A DNA stretch of 64,000 bases from Streptomyces sp. Q6 (GTDB lineage Bacteria; Actinomycetota; Actinomycetes; Streptomycetales; Streptomycetaceae), in NCBI RefSeq assembly GCF_036967205.1, contig NZ_CP146022.1:1-64000 (forward strand), in the 5' to 3' direction. The translations under genes were made by a program, and so were the position numbers. The notes under the pieces are model-generated. The model saw only the letters and a list, made by a program, of their open reading frames with translations, did not search any database and was not told where the DNA came from. Below, piece by piece: positions 9,181 through 17,979 of this stretch (within the stretch, counting starts at the first letter, position 1; each line of letters opens with the position of its first letter).

Positions 9181-10595
9181 GCGGAGTTCCGGGCGCGAGC
9201 GCATCGGGTGGACAGGGCGAGGGCGAAGCGCAGATCCGGGTGGAGAACGGGGATGCGCGCCGTGGAGCGGGCATCCAGCAGACGGCGCTCGGTGAGATGG
9301 GCCAGGGCCGACGCGCTCAGCGGGGCACGGCCTGCGGTGGCCGGATGTCCGCTGAAGGCCGCGGCCAGGAAGGCTGCTTGTTCCAGGGTGAGGTCGCCCG
9401 GCGCGGCGTTGTCGGTGTGGGCGAGCAGCACGGCGCGCTCGCTCGAACTCAACGTGTGGGGGCTTGGGGGCGGTTCGGCCGGCCGGAGCGGCGGTGTACG
9501 ACGTGGCGGACGGCGCTGGGGCGCGGGTGAGTCGCCGGTGAGCTGGTGGCAGCGGGCGCGGTGGTGCCAGTCGGGCCCGTAGTGCGCGTGGGTGAGCGCG
9601 GGGATGGGCAGTGCCGCGTCCTTTGCGAGGGCGTCGAGGCGGTGGCCGAAGGAGAGCTCGAACAGCGGGAAGTGGTCCGCGGCATGGCCCAGGCGGCGAA
9701 AAGAGCGGGCGGCGGCGAAGACCGGGCGCACGCGGGGCGGGATCACGTAGCAGACGCCGGGCGGTTCACTGGGCGAGCCGTGCCCGGGGTGCCACACGTC
9801 GGGGACGGTCAGCCGCGTGCAGCGCGCGTCGAGGCCCGAGAGCGGGGTGGCGCGCAGGGCGTCGGGGTGGGTGCCGGTGAACAACAGGGCGAGGATCGCC
9901 GCGAGTTGGACCGGGTGGGCGATGCCCCGGCTGGCCTGGTGCAGGACGTACCCGGTGACGGGGCGGGTGGTCAGCCCCGGTCCTGACGCACTGTCCGGGA
10001 CCGGGGGCGTCTGAAGGAGCAGACCGCTGGTGAGGAAGCCGGCCTGGGCGCCTCGCAGCCGGGCCACCGTGTGCGCCCGGCTGGGGCTGGTGGCGGTGAG
10101 GCGGGCCAGGAAGAGCTCCGTCTCCTGGCGATGGGCGGCCTGCGGGACGCGGGCGCAGTGGGTGCGGGCCGCGTACAGGCCAGCGTGGTACTGCGCGTCG
10201 ACGCGGGCGAAGCCGTCCTCGTCCAGACGGTGGTGGGCCTCGGCGCGGAAACGAGTGAAAGAGCATTTCGACAACTCAGTCAGCGCGGGCAGTTGGGCGA
10301 AGCGGTCCGGCGGCAAAGCAGCGGGGCTCGGGAGGGGCGCCGGAAGCGGCGGCAGGGCGGGGCGGGTGAGCAGCGGTGCGAGGGGCGGCGGGTCGGGGTC
10401 CAGGCCGTTGCTCTTCAGGAGGGTGTGCAGTCGCCGGGCGGCATGTTCGGTGGCGCAGTGGGCGAACAGGAGCAGGGAGATTCCGGTCCCCTCCCGCAGG
10501 CAGGCGAGACGCCGGACACCGGGCGGGGGACGTCGCAGGCAGCGCCGGGCGGTGCGAGAGTACGGGCGCCCTGCGCAGCCCGGCGCCGCGTTCAC
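9177..10595 (-). CDS. Unknown protein, possibly inactive tyrosine-recombinase fold
   Basis: 472 residues from a GTG at 10595 that overlaps the stop of the MBL gene as GTGA; a longer reading up to 10925 lies entirely inside the MBL gene and is rejected. The N-terminal half is helical and rich in His, Arg and Ala. About residues 240-330 contain ILALLFTGTHPDALRATPLS and a later strand-helix pair, a layout like the catalytic domain of tyrosine recombinases and similar to the next gene (FTGTSVSQLDTV), again without the usual RHRY residues. The middle is Pro/Arg-rich. The next gene starts within its stop codon. Function is unknown; partnership with the terminal-protein-like gene is inferred from coupling. 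Confidence 0.58.
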   Translation of the reverse strand: MNAAPGCAGRPYSRTARRCLRRPPPGVRRLACLREGTGISLLLFAHCATEHAARRLHTLLKSNGLDPDPPPLAPLLTRPALPPLPAPLPSPAALPPDRFAQLPALTELSKCSFTRFRAEAHHRLDEDGFARVDAQYHAGLYAARTHCARVPQAAHRQETELFLARLTATSPSRAHTVARLRGAQAGFLTSGLLLQTPPVPDSASGPGLTTRPVTGYVLHQASRGIAHPVQLAAILALLFTGTHPDALRATPLSGLDARCTRLTVPDVWHPGHGSPSEPPGVCYVIPPRVRPVFAAARSFRRLGHAADHFPLFELSFGHRLDALAKDAALPIPALTHAHYGPDWHHRARCHQLTGDSPAPQRRPPRRTPPLRPAEPPPSPHTLSSSERAVLLAHTDNAAPGDLTLEQAAFLAAAFSGHPATAGRAPLSASALAHLTERRLLDARSTARIPVLHPDLRFALALSTRCARARNSA

Positions 10596-11488
10596 GCCCT
10601 CCACCGGTTGACCACGAACCGGTCCCCGTCCCTGCGGATCTCCGCCGCGCCGGGACCGGGAAAGTGCGCGGGAATCACCAACTCCCCCTCGTCGGCCGCT
10701 CGTTGCAGTACTCGGACCCTGCTGGCAGCCGACTGTGTCCGGTCCACGCACATCGCGCTGCTGCAGGTCGGCGCGAGGAACTGCACCGGACTGTGCAGCA
10801 GATCTCCTACGAAGACGGCCCGGTCCGCGCCGGAGGCGAGCCGTAGCACGGACGAGCCCGGGGTGTGCCCGGGCGCGGGCTCCAGGACGAGACTCGCGTC
10901 GACGCGATGCGAGTCCCCATCCCACAGCACAGCCTGCCCTGCCTTCACCACCGGCGCGACACTGTCCGCGAAGAGGAGAGCGTGATTGCCGTGCGGGGTG
11001 CGGGCAGCGCCGCCAGGTCCGTAGAAGTCATGGTCCACACGCGGCACGAGATACGTGGCGTTCGGGAACGTCGGTACCCAACTTCCGTTTTCCTCCACGG
11101 TGTTCCAGCCCACGTGGTCGCCGTGGAGATGCGTGTTGATGACGAGGTCGACGTCCTCGGGACGCACCCCTGCCCGCGCGAGCCGGTCGAGGAAGTCGGT
11201 GTCGAGGCCGGAAAAGTGCGGGGTGGCCGGACGCTCGCGGCCATTGCCCACCCCCGGATCGACCACGATGACCTGGCCTGCGCTGCGCAGCACCCACGCC
11301 TGCACGGCGGCGAGCACCGCGCCGCTGCCGGGGTCCTGGAAGTGCGGGGCGAGCCACTCCTCGCCCGCACGCCAGGTGTCCTCGATGCCGGGAAACAGGT
11401 CGCCGGGCGCCCCGAACGGCCCGCGCACCTCCTCGACCCTGATGATCTCGATGTCGCCGAGCGTGATGCTGTCGATGTCGCTATCCAT
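10592..11488 (-). CDS. MBL-fold metallo-hydrolase
   Basis: 298 residues from the ATG at 11488 (a GTG three codons upstream is the alternative). The metal-binding signature HLHGDHVGWN is clear near residue 115, and a later PGHTPGSSVL supplies the next histidine, so this is a dinuclear-zinc hydrolase of the lactonase/glyoxalase-like MBL class. The substrate cannot be read from the sequence. It is divergent from a frameshifted AraC-type regulator at 11595, a common pairing for a regulated detoxification enzyme. Its stop overlaps the next gene by 4 bases, so the three genes beyond may share its transcript. Confidence 0.86.
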   Translation of the reverse strand: MDSDIDSITLGDIEIIRVEEVRGPFGAPGDLFPGIEDTWRAGEEWLAPHFQDPGSGAVLAAVQAWVLRSAGQVIVVDPGVGNGRERPATPHFSGLDTDFLDRLARAGVRPEDVDLVINTHLHGDHVGWNTVEENGSWVPTFPNATYLVPRVDHDFYGPGGAARTPHGNHALLFADSVAPVVKAGQAVLWDGDSHRVDASLVLEPAPGHTPGSSVLRLASGADRAVFVGDLLHSPVQFLAPTCSSAMCVDRTQSAASRVRVLQRAADEGELVIPAHFPGPGAAEIRRDGDRFVVNRWRA

Positions 11489-11594
11489 GCCGGCCACACT
11501 AGGAACGGCAGGGCGAGCGCCTCAATGCTTGATGGGATCAGACCGATACGTGATCGGCTCACCTGTCCGGGCGCCCTCCGGCTACGCTCCCCGC

Positions 11595-12499
11595 ATGGAC
11601 GTGGTCAGCGACGCGATAGCCGCCGTACGAACGGGCTATCCGCACGCCAACAGGCTCCAGGTCAGCGGGCGTTGGTGCGTACGCCTGGCCCCGTACGAGG
11701 GAGCGGGCTTTCACGTGGTGCTCACCGGTGACTGCTGGCTGCGGACCGACACCGGCACCGCCCTCGCCCTGCGCCCCGGCGACGCGGTGCTGCTGCCGCA
11801 CGGCGCAGGCCACATACTGGCCGACGCCCCAACAGATCCGAGCCGCGCCACACGTTTCGACACGGCCCGGGAGCCTCCTGTGGCACCGGCCGGGCCCAGC
11901 ACGGTGGAACTCCTGTGCGGCAAGTACCGCCTCGACCACAGCCGCTCCCACCCCCTGCTCGCCGAACTGCCCGACGTCGTCCATCTGCCGCACGACGACC
12001 CCCACACCCTGAACTCCGCTCCGCCGTCAACCTGCTCGCCGGCGAAGCCGCAGCCCCCGGCCCCGGCTCCTGCGCGGCCCTACCCAGCCTCCTCGACCTC
12101 CTCCTCATCTACATGATCCGGGCCTGGACCACACAGGCCCCGGCCGCCGCTCGCTGGCCCGCCGCCCTCGCCGACCCCGTCGTCACCGAAGTACTGCGCC
12201 TGCTCCACACCGACCCGGCCCACCCCTGGACCGCCGAGCACCTGGCAACCCGCGCAGGCGTCTCACGCGCGACACTCAACCGCCGGTTCACCACCCTGGT
12301 CGGCCGCCCCGCGATGTCCTACCTGACATGGTGGCGGATGAACCGCACAGCAACCCTCCTGAGCACAACAGACGCCCCCCTGCAATCAGTGGCCAAGGAA
12401 GTCGGCTACAGCTCGCCCTACGCCCTGTCACACGCATTCCTCAGAGAATTCGGAGTAACCCCAGGCCGATACCGGACAAGCCGCGCAACACCCCACTGA
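11595..12499 (+). pseudogene. AraC-family transcriptional regulator, frameshifted
   Basis: The first part (11595 to about 12002) reads as an AraC-type cupin sensor domain (AVRTGYPHANRLQVSGRW, then ALRPGDAVLLPHGAGH). The second part (about 12005-12499) continues in another frame with HPELRSAVNLLAGEA and the two HTH units ending FLREFGVTPGRYR. The two pieces make one normal-length regulator of about 300 residues if one base is restored near 12000-12005, where the run CGACCCCCACACCC occurs. It is either a pseudogene or a sequencing indel in a C run. It is divergent from the MBL hydrolase, which it presumably regulated. Confidence 0.8.
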
Positions 12500-13181
12500 C
12501 CATCACCTCTCCAGCCCCCAGTCCGATGCCGCCGAAACCGCCACGAACTCCCTTGCCGGGCACCACAGCACTTACCGACCCTTGCACGCCGACCCGCACC
12601 CCAGGTTCGACCCGCGCCTCCCCGCCCGACAACCGACTGCCGAACCCGCGCATCCCCACCAAGAACTCTTCACCTGCGCGAACTCACAGGGCTAAGAGAG
12701 AGCGAGGAACTCCCCTGCCACCTGGCCCAGTTCCACCACCCCCCATGACACATCCCGGATTCCGGCACCGCAAACACAGCCGGGACGCGAGCGGGCGAGC
12801 CAAATGAAACCGGACCCGCCTCACAAGTCCGGCCCGCACCCGGATCTCCACATTGGTCGAGTCGAGGAACACCCGCGCCCCGCGGCCAGGTGCTGCTCCA
12901 GGAAGGCGTTCTGCCGTGCGACCGCGGGGGGGCACCGACTGGTCGCCCGCGCAGCCATCGTGTTCACGGCGAAGTGTGCTCCGGGCTGCGGCTGGGACAG
13001 TGTCGAGTCCAGCGAGGGCAGCTGGTACATCGTGCGCACGTTCGCGGATTTCCTCCGCCAGCTGGACGAGGTACCGGCCCACGCAGCGGCGAGCCGACCA
13101 CGGTCTGACGAAGACGACAATGACCCCCGAGGCGTGTTCAGTCAGGTGATGACCGGCTGCCCGCTGGAGGGCTGCGTCAGT
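12500..13181. other. Gene-poor stretch with decayed sequence
   Basis: No intact gene is supported over 680 bases. The minus strand at about 12780-12900 reads VFLDSTNVEIRVRAGL before losing frame, which looks like a scrap of a longer protein, perhaps a transposase. The plus strand at about 13020-13080 reads WYIVRTFADFLRQLDE, which could be the tail of a SUKH/SMI1-type protein. Both are too short and unsupported by starts. Confidence 0.4.
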
Positions 13182-14114
13182 TCAGTTGCGTTCAGCAGTC
13201 ACGGTGCTCCAGTCTTGGCGCGTTGCCCACTGCGCGAAGGGCGTCGTGGTCAGGCCGTAGGCGGCGGCGTGGTGGGGGCGTGCGGGGTAGCCGACACGGT
13301 TGTTCCAGCGGTCGCCGAACGCTGCGGATACGCCGCTACGCTGCGTCTTCTCTTCCAGGGAGATGAAGTCGGTGCTGATCTCGCGGCCGGTCACCTGGGA
13401 GAGGACGTCGGCCATCTGCGGGTAGGTCAGCGCATCGCCGGCGAGGTCGATCTCGGCCTCGTGGAACCTGTCGGGCTCGGCGACGGCGGCGGCGACAGCG
13501 GCACCCAGGTCGTCGGCGCAGATGAGCGCCAGTTCGGTCTGCGGGCTCATGGCGGTGACCAGTTTGCCGTGAGGCAGCTCGGGGGCCATGTAGTCACGGC
13601 GGGGCGGGAGGAAGTTCTCCATGTACCAGGCGGGCTTGAAGACGGTCCAGCGGTGCAGCCCTGAGCGACGGATGGCTTCCTCGGTCTCTTCCTTCTGGTT
13701 CCAGTATTCCTCCATCACCGGATCGTTGATCTCGAGGTCCGGGTGCTGGGCACGCCATCCGGTCGCCGACACCGATGTGTGCAGGAGCTGGGTGATGCCG
13801 GCGCGCTGGGCCGCCGTGACGATGTTGCCGGCCTGGCGGCTCTCGGCGGGGTCGGCCGGGTCGATACTGGCCAGCTGCACCGAGAAGACCGCGTCGTGTC
13901 CGGCGCCGGCCGCGTGCAAGGAGGCGACGTCCTCCAGGTCCCCGGTGGCCAGGGCGGCGCCCAGCGCGGCCAGGGCCTGGGCGGGAGCCGAGGAGGGGTT
14001 GCGCACCAACGCGGTGACGGGGTGTCCCGCGCGCAGGAGCGCGCGGGCGACAGCGCCGCCCTGCATTCCGGTCGCCCCGGTGACCAGCACCTTGGCCTTG
14101 TCGTGGGATGTCAT
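13182..14114 (-). CDS. NmrA/HSCARG-family NAD(P)-binding protein
   Basis: 310 residues from the ATG at 14114. The N-terminus has the dinucleotide-binding motif VLVTGATGMQGGAVARAL (a GxxGxxG Rossmann turn), and the body matches the NmrA-like atypical short-chain dehydrogenase family. Such proteins sense or use NAD(P) and often lack the YxxxK catalytic pair; here HTSVSATGW and EYWNQKEETEEAI occupy that region without an obvious YxxxK. It lies 119 bp downstream of the oxidoreductase gene on the same strand and may belong to the same TetR-controlled unit. Confidence 0.85.
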   Translation of the reverse strand: MTSHDKAKVLVTGATGMQGGAVARALLRAGHPVTALVRNPSSAPAQALAALGAALATGDLEDVASLHAAGAGHDAVFSVQLASIDPADPAESRQAGNIVTAAQRAGITQLLHTSVSATGWRAQHPDLEINDPVMEEYWNQKEETEEAIRRSGLHRWTVFKPAWYMENFLPPRRDYMAPELPHGKLVTAMSPQTELALICADDLGAAVAAAVAEPDRFHEAEIDLAGDALTYPQMADVLSQVTGREISTDFISLEEKTQRSGVSAAFGDRWNNRVGYPARPHHAAAYGLTTTPFAQWATRQDWSTVTAERN

Positions 14115-14233
14115 GGTGAGCCTGCTTTCGGTTGATCGTGCTTTCTGGTGTCTGGGCACGGGACTGTCGGACTCGGCACGGCATCGCCGGGCCGGCCAGG
14201 ACGGGCGTGGCCGGGGGGTTCTGGGGTCTCGGC

Positions 14234-15181
14234 TTAGAACACGAGCACGGGCCGGCCCCGCACTCCGCCTTCCTCGATGAGCCGGTGCGCTTCAGCGACC
14301 TGTTCAAGCGGGTAGGTCCCCGCGACGCGGAGCGTGAGGGCACCGGATTCGGCCTGGTCGCGCAGCCGCGTCAGAGCGGCTGTGTCGCGGATGCGGTCGT
14401 AGACGAAGACGGGGAACCAGCGCACGCCCCGGGCGGTGGCGCCGGTGAATCCCTTGACGGTCGCGATGGCGCCGCCGTCGCGTACCGCTGGGGCTACCGC
14501 GTTGCCCATCGACCCGCCGTCGATGACTCCGTCCGCACCGTCGGGGCGCAGCCGGCGGACCGCGTCGGGGAAGTCGTCCCCGCGAGGGAGTACATGATCG
14601 GCGCCCAGGCTCGTGACGAGGTCACGGTCCCTGTCCGCTGCGTCGGCGATAACCGTCAGCCCGGCCGCTTTGGCCAGCTGCACGGCGTAGCCGCCGATCC
14701 CGCCGGCGGCGCCGGTCACCGCCACCGTCGCTCCCGGGGCCAGGGCCAGCGCGTCCAGACCCATCTGCGCGGTGAGTGCGGCCATCAGCAGGGTCGAGGC
14801 AGCCGTCAGGTCGACGCCCTTCGGCGCGCGGACCACCGATTCCGCCGGTACGACCACGTACTGCGCCTGCCCGCCCAGAGCCAGCTTCGGCTCCGTGACC
14901 GCTATTACCTCGGCGCTCAGGGCCAGCTCCGGTCGTGTTCCCTCTCCGACCTCGTCGATCGTCCCGGCGATCTCCCAGCCCACGACGTACACGTCCGAGG
15001 GCGGGTTCATCTCCGGGCTGTACTTGGCGGAGAGCCCGGTGCGGATGTTGACGTCGGCCGGGTGTACAGCGGCGGCGGCCACCTTGATCCGTACCTGCCC
15101 CGGTCCGGCGTGCGGTTCGGGCAGCTCCAGCACCCGCATGACCTCGCGGCCGCCGAACTCGGTGAAACCTACGGCCTTCAC
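14234..15181 (-). CDS. NADP-dependent zinc-free alcohol dehydrogenase / quinone oxidoreductase
   Basis: 315 residues, the usual length for the medium-chain dehydrogenase/reductase superfamily without the structural zinc loop. The N-terminus ([20 protein letters not shown]) is the GroES-like domain; the cofactor loop is [20 protein letters not shown]. It probably reduces quinones or enones with NADPH. The divergent TetR gene at 15307 and the 125-bp shared promoter region suggest induction by an electrophile or drug sensed by that regulator. Confidence 0.88.
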   Translation of the reverse strand: MKAVGFTEFGGREVMRVLELPEPHAGPGQVRIKVAAAAVHPADVNIRTGLSAKYSPEMNPPSDVYVVGWEIAGTIDEVGEGTRPELALSAEVIAVTEPKLALGGQAQYVVVPAESVVRAPKGVDLTAASTLLMAALTAQMGLDALALAPGATVAVTGAAGGIGGYAVQLAKAAGLTVIADAADRDRDLVTSLGADHVLPRGDDFPDAVRRLRPDGADGVIDGGSMGNAVAPAVRDGGAIATVKGFTGATARGVRWFPVFVYDRIRDTAALTRLRDQAESGALTLRVAGTYPLEQVAEAHRLIEEGGVRGRPVLVF

Positions 15182-15240
15182 TGCGCCACCTCACTATCGC
15201 TGACTGCACCCTCGAACCCGAGACGCAGATGTTCCGGGTA

Positions 15241-15269
15241 TTCAGCGACGTTAACAGCCCGGCTATACT
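15241..15269 (+). promoter_or_regulatory. Candidate promoter of the TetR gene
   Basis: TTCAGC at 15241-15246 and TATACT at 15264-15269 are separated by 17 bases. This gives a sigma-70-like promoter with a transcription start near 15276, 30 bases before the TetR start. The AT-rich bases just downstream (15270-15290) would be a natural operator position. Confidence 0.45.
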
Positions 15270-15306
15270 CGAAACAAATCAGTCCTAGTTCGGCGAGGAG
15301 AGCCCC

Positions 15307-15936
15307 ATGCCACAACCCGGTGCACAGCTGCGGCGGCCTTCCGGCCTCTCCGGACCGCCCCGCGATCCCGCCCGGGACGCCCGAATCCTGCACGCCGCAA
15401 CGGAGCTGCTCGCCGAAGGCGGCTACCCGGCCATGACCATGGACAAGGCCGCGGCACGGGCCGGGGTGGGCAAGGCGACCGTGTACCGCCGCTGGCCCTC
15501 GCGCGCCGAACTCGCCGCGGAAGCCCTCAGCCACGCCGGACTCGCCGACGACGTCACGCCGGTCATCCTCGGCAACGGGCACCTGCGCGACGAACTCCTC
15601 GCCACGCTGGCCAGCGCCATCGGCAGCCAGGACACCTCCCGGGTCGACCTGGTCTCGGCCCTGCTGGACACCGCTCGCCAGGAGCCGGAGCTGTGCAGCC
15701 TCATCCGCGTGCGCTACGTCGAGTCCCTGCACCAGGCACTCGCCGGCGTGCTGGCCCAAGCGGTCCAGCGCGGCGACCTGCCCTCCCGACCCAACCACCC
15801 CCAGGACGGACACGCGATCGCGGTCTCCGCCGCCATCGCCCTCCTCGTCCACTGGGGAACCATCCACGACCGTCCGATCAGCGACGAGGACATCGCACAG
15901 ATCGTCGACGGCGTCCTCATGCCCCTGCTCCGATAG
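15307..15936 (+). CDS. TetR-family transcriptional regulator
   Basis: 209 residues. The N-terminal HTH is typical: ARILHAATELLAEGG, then MDKAAARAGVGKATVYRRWPSR ending at about residue 65, followed by a helical ligand-binding domain. GAGGAG at 15295-15300 lies 6 bases before the ATG. It is divergent from the oxidoreductase/NmrA genes and likely represses them and itself until a ligand binds. Confidence 0.9.
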   Translation: MPQPGAQLRRPSGLSGPPRDPARDARILHAATELLAEGGYPAMTMDKAAARAGVGKATVYRRWPSRAELAAEALSHAGLADDVTPVILGNGHLRDELLATLASAIGSQDTSRVDLVSALLDTARQEPELCSLIRVRYVESLHQALAGVLAQAVQRGDLPSRPNHPQDGHAIAVSAAIALLVHWGTIHDRPISDEDIAQIVDGVLMPLLR

Positions 15937-16034
15937 CCCCTGGGCCACGCCGTGCCCGTGCACGCCAGTGAGCGGTGACGTCGACTGCGACGCGGCGTCG
16001 GCTGATCATGCCCACCGGCAAACGCTCCCAGGGC

Positions 16035-16472
16035 TCACTCGTTCTCGTCGGTACTCGGCCCTCCGCTCCTCTCGGTCAAAGGCCGGACGTCACCACTGCT
16101 CAACACGCTGAACTTGACAGAGAAGCAGCCGCTGATCTCTTCGCGCAGCACATCGAGGCAGACGACGATGGCGACGTCGTCCAGGGCGGAGGCCAACGTC
16201 GATTCCTCCGAACCCGCCGCGCCCACGGCGACGATGAGCGTGCCCGGCTCCAGGACGCGCAGTACGGCGGCGTCGGCAGACGTGGTGCCGGGGTCTTCCT
16301 GCGGGTTGTGCACGGCGGTCCATCGGTCCGGCCCGCCCACGCGCGTGTGGAGCCAGCCGAGGCGTGTGCCGATGATCTGCTCCGCCCAGTCCATCGCTGC
16401 TTCGACGTCGCGGACAAAGGTGCGCTGGAAGGCCTCGTGGCAGTCGAGGTATCGGCCGTCGCGATGAAGCAT
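16035..16472 (-). CDS. Hypothetical protein, 5' end uncertain
   Basis: 145 residues from the ATG at 16472. The coding character continues upstream for about 16 codons (YTLAPAHLSGAVGGW), and a GGAGG sits just before that stretch, but no standard start codon follows it in frame; an ACG is in place where an ATG would be expected. The gene may therefore have a damaged or unusual start. Beyond that lies a perfect hairpin (16550-16573), so the gene cannot begin further upstream. The protein is soluble, alpha/beta, and not recognised. Confidence 0.55.
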   Translation of the reverse strand: MLHRDGRYLDCHEAFQRTFVRDVEAAMDWAEQIIGTRLGWLHTRVGGPDRWTAVHNPQEDPGTTSADAAVLRVLEPGTLIVAVGAAGSEESTLASALDDVAIVVCLDVLREEISGCFSVKFSVLSSGDVRPLTERSGGPSTDENE

Positions 16473-16549
16473 CCAGCCCCCGACGGCGCCGCTCAGGTGG
16501 GCGGGGGCAAGGGTGTAGCGCGGGAACGTTGTTCCTCCAGACCTGAAGA

Positions 16550-16573
16550 AACCCCCGGCGGTTGCCGGGGGTT
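16550..16573. terminator. Strong hairpin, probable terminator
   Basis: A perfect 10-bp stem (AACCCCCGGC, loop GGTT, then its complement) stands alone upstream of the hypothetical gene. It has no long T run but is as stable as many Streptomyces terminators. Confidence 0.5.
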
Positions 16574-16626
16574 GAGGGCGGAACGTATCGGGTTGGCCGG
16601 GCAGCGGGGGGCGTGCTGAAGCGCGA

Positions 16627-16746
16627 CAGTTGTCACCATCGGCGGCCACCGACTTGTGACTTCGGCGCGGCGAAGCCACGGCGTTTGTCACCAGGTCGGC
16701 ACGCCACTTGTCACCAGCAGCGTCGAAAGCACGGCAGTTGTCACCA
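16627..16746. repeat. Cluster of TTGTCACCA direct repeats, possible IS21-type terminus
   Basis: The core TTGTCACCA occurs at 16630-16638, 16685-16693, 16708-16716 and 16738-16746, mostly preceded by CAG or CAC, with a variant CTTGTGAC at 16653-16660. Five copies in 120 bases, all in one orientation, are not chance. IS21-family elements carry several copies of a terminal recognition sequence at each end, so this may be an orphan end of such an element. No istA or istB gene lies nearby; an IstA scrap exists at 35462-35624. Confidence 0.5.
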
Positions 16747-17035
16747 GCTCCGGTGCCCGTCGGCCATCTGCCCCGCTCGGCGGCTTCTCCTGGTCCTGTC
16801 GCATTCCGAATGCAAGGGGCAGGGATCTGACCTGCGGGACTGTCAGTTGGTTTGGGAATGCGATGTGGGCGTCGTTCATAAACGAGTTGGCCTCACGGAA
16901 GCCGGACCTCGGTTTGCAGGGTAAACAGGGGACGGCCTTTGTGCAGACTGAATCCTCTTGGCCGGGACAGCAGGTTGCCGCGCCCAACCATGTGATTCGT
17001 GCTTCGTACCGGGATGCCCGGTAGGGGTGGCGGTC

Positions 17036-17395
17036 CTACCCGAGTGCCGGCTCGCGGGCCTGGGCGGCGGAGATGAGCCCGGCCAGAGAGGTGCGGGTTT
17101 CGGACAGTGCGCCGATCCGTTCGTCCAGACCCTGGAGGTGTTCTTGAAGAGTCTCCAGCTTGCATCCGGCGACCGTGCCGTCCTGGCGAACGCACGGCAG
17201 CAGGTCGCGGATGACCCGCGTCGGCAGGCCGGCGTCCAGCAGCGCGCGAATGCGGCGGACCACGGCGGGGGCGTTGTCGTCGTAGCGGCGGTGGCCGCTG
17301 TCGAGGCGATAGGCCTCCAGTAGGCCTTGCTCCTCGTAGTAACGCAGCAGTCGGACTGAGGTGCCCGTCGCGGCGGCGAGCTCACCGATCTTCAT
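17036..17395 (-). CDS. MerR-family transcriptional regulator
   Basis: 119 residues. The N-terminal winged HTH is canonical (MKIGELAAATGTSVRLLRYY, then EEQGLL...R...GHRRY), followed by a coiled-coil helix (LETLQEHLQGLDERIGAL) for dimerisation. Two cysteines (C68 and C78, in LLPCVRQDGTVAGCK) could be sensory. It is divergent from the small monooxygenase at 17455, and a MerR-type operator lies between them. Confidence 0.9.
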   Translation of the reverse strand: MKIGELAAATGTSVRLLRYYEEQGLLEAYRLDSGHRRYDDNAPAVVRRIRALLDAGLPTRVIRDLLPCVRQDGTVAGCKLETLQEHLQGLDERIGALSETRTSLAGLISAAQAREPALG

Positions 17396-17415
17396 GTGGT
17401 GCTCCTCACAACCTC

Positions 17416-17446
17416 TTGAACCTCACATTGATGTGAGATCTTAGCC
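17416..17446 (+). promoter_or_regulatory. MerR-type promoter with 19-bp spacer and palindrome
   Basis: TTGAAC at 17416-17421 and TTAGCC at 17441-17446 are 19 bases apart, the elongated spacing that MerR activators correct by twisting DNA. The spacer holds the perfect inverted repeat CTCACAT-TG-ATGTGAG (17422-17437). A transcript would start at about 17453, two bases before the ATG of the monooxygenase, so that mRNA may be leaderless. Confidence 0.7.
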
Positions 17447-17454
17447 TGACGGGC

Positions 17455-17784
17455 ATGACACACACAGATCGCCCCATCGCCCTCTATGGTTTCTTGCGGC
17501 CCAGGCCGGAGCGCGCGGACGAGGTCCGGCGCATCCTCTCCGCCTTCGTGGGACCCACCCGGCAGGAACCCGGCAACCTGGAGTACCACCTCCACGAGCA
17601 CGAGGACGGCACCTTCTTCCTGTACGAGGTCTGGCGCTCGCAGGAAGACCTGGACCGGCACAACGCGACGCCCCCGCTGCGCGCCTTCCTGGAGAACCTG
17701 TCGACTTTCCTGGCAGAAGCCCCGGAGGGCCACTTCGACACCATGCTCAGCCCGTACCCCGACACCGAACCGGCTGCCGCCTGA
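17455..17784 (+). CDS. Antibiotic-biosynthesis-monooxygenase (ABM) domain protein
   Basis: 109 residues, one ferredoxin-like ABM domain: ALYGFLRPRPERADEVRRIL, then EPGNLEYHLHEHEDG and FFLYEVWRSQEDLDRH. Family members are small cofactor-free oxygenases acting on quinols or polyketide-like aromatics, or quinone-detoxifying YgiN-type enzymes. The divergent MerR regulator with its typical operator suggests a stress-induced, YgiN-like role rather than a biosynthetic one, as no pathway genes are nearby. Confidence 0.85.
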   Translation: MTHTDRPIALYGFLRPRPERADEVRRILSAFVGPTRQEPGNLEYHLHEHEDGTFFLYEVWRSQEDLDRHNATPPLRAFLENLSTFLAEAPEGHFDTMLSPYPDTEPAAA

Positions 17785-17979
17785 GGAGATGCCAGCGGCA
17801 GATGCCGCGCAGCCAACCGCGCGGGGCAGGGCTCAGCCTCTGCGATCTGCTGTCCTGTCGCAGTTCATCTGGCAGGTAGAGGGCTGCTGACCTACTGGCG
17901 TGCCATGTCACTTGAGAACGTTGCCCCACGGCATTCTCGAACAACATGGCTTTCGCGGAATCTACTGACGGCAAGAAGG

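Noticed and set aside
10596-10925. N-terminal extension of the recombinase-like gene to 10925
   Set aside because: It lies wholly within the MBL gene in another frame, is Arg/Gly-rich, and a GTGA overlap at 10592-10595 gives a better start.
12804-13664. Plus-strand open frame of 286 codons
   Set aside because: Half of it is antisense to the NmrA-type gene, which has clear family motifs; the rest is a patchwork without start signals.
16560-16691. Upstream start of the hypothetical gene at 16691
   Set aside because: The extension would put a 10-bp perfect hairpin inside the coding region, and the added residues have no coding character.
16627-16746. Possible CRISPR array
   Set aside because: The repeated core is only about 10 bases, spacing is irregular (22-33 bases), and no cas gene is in the window.
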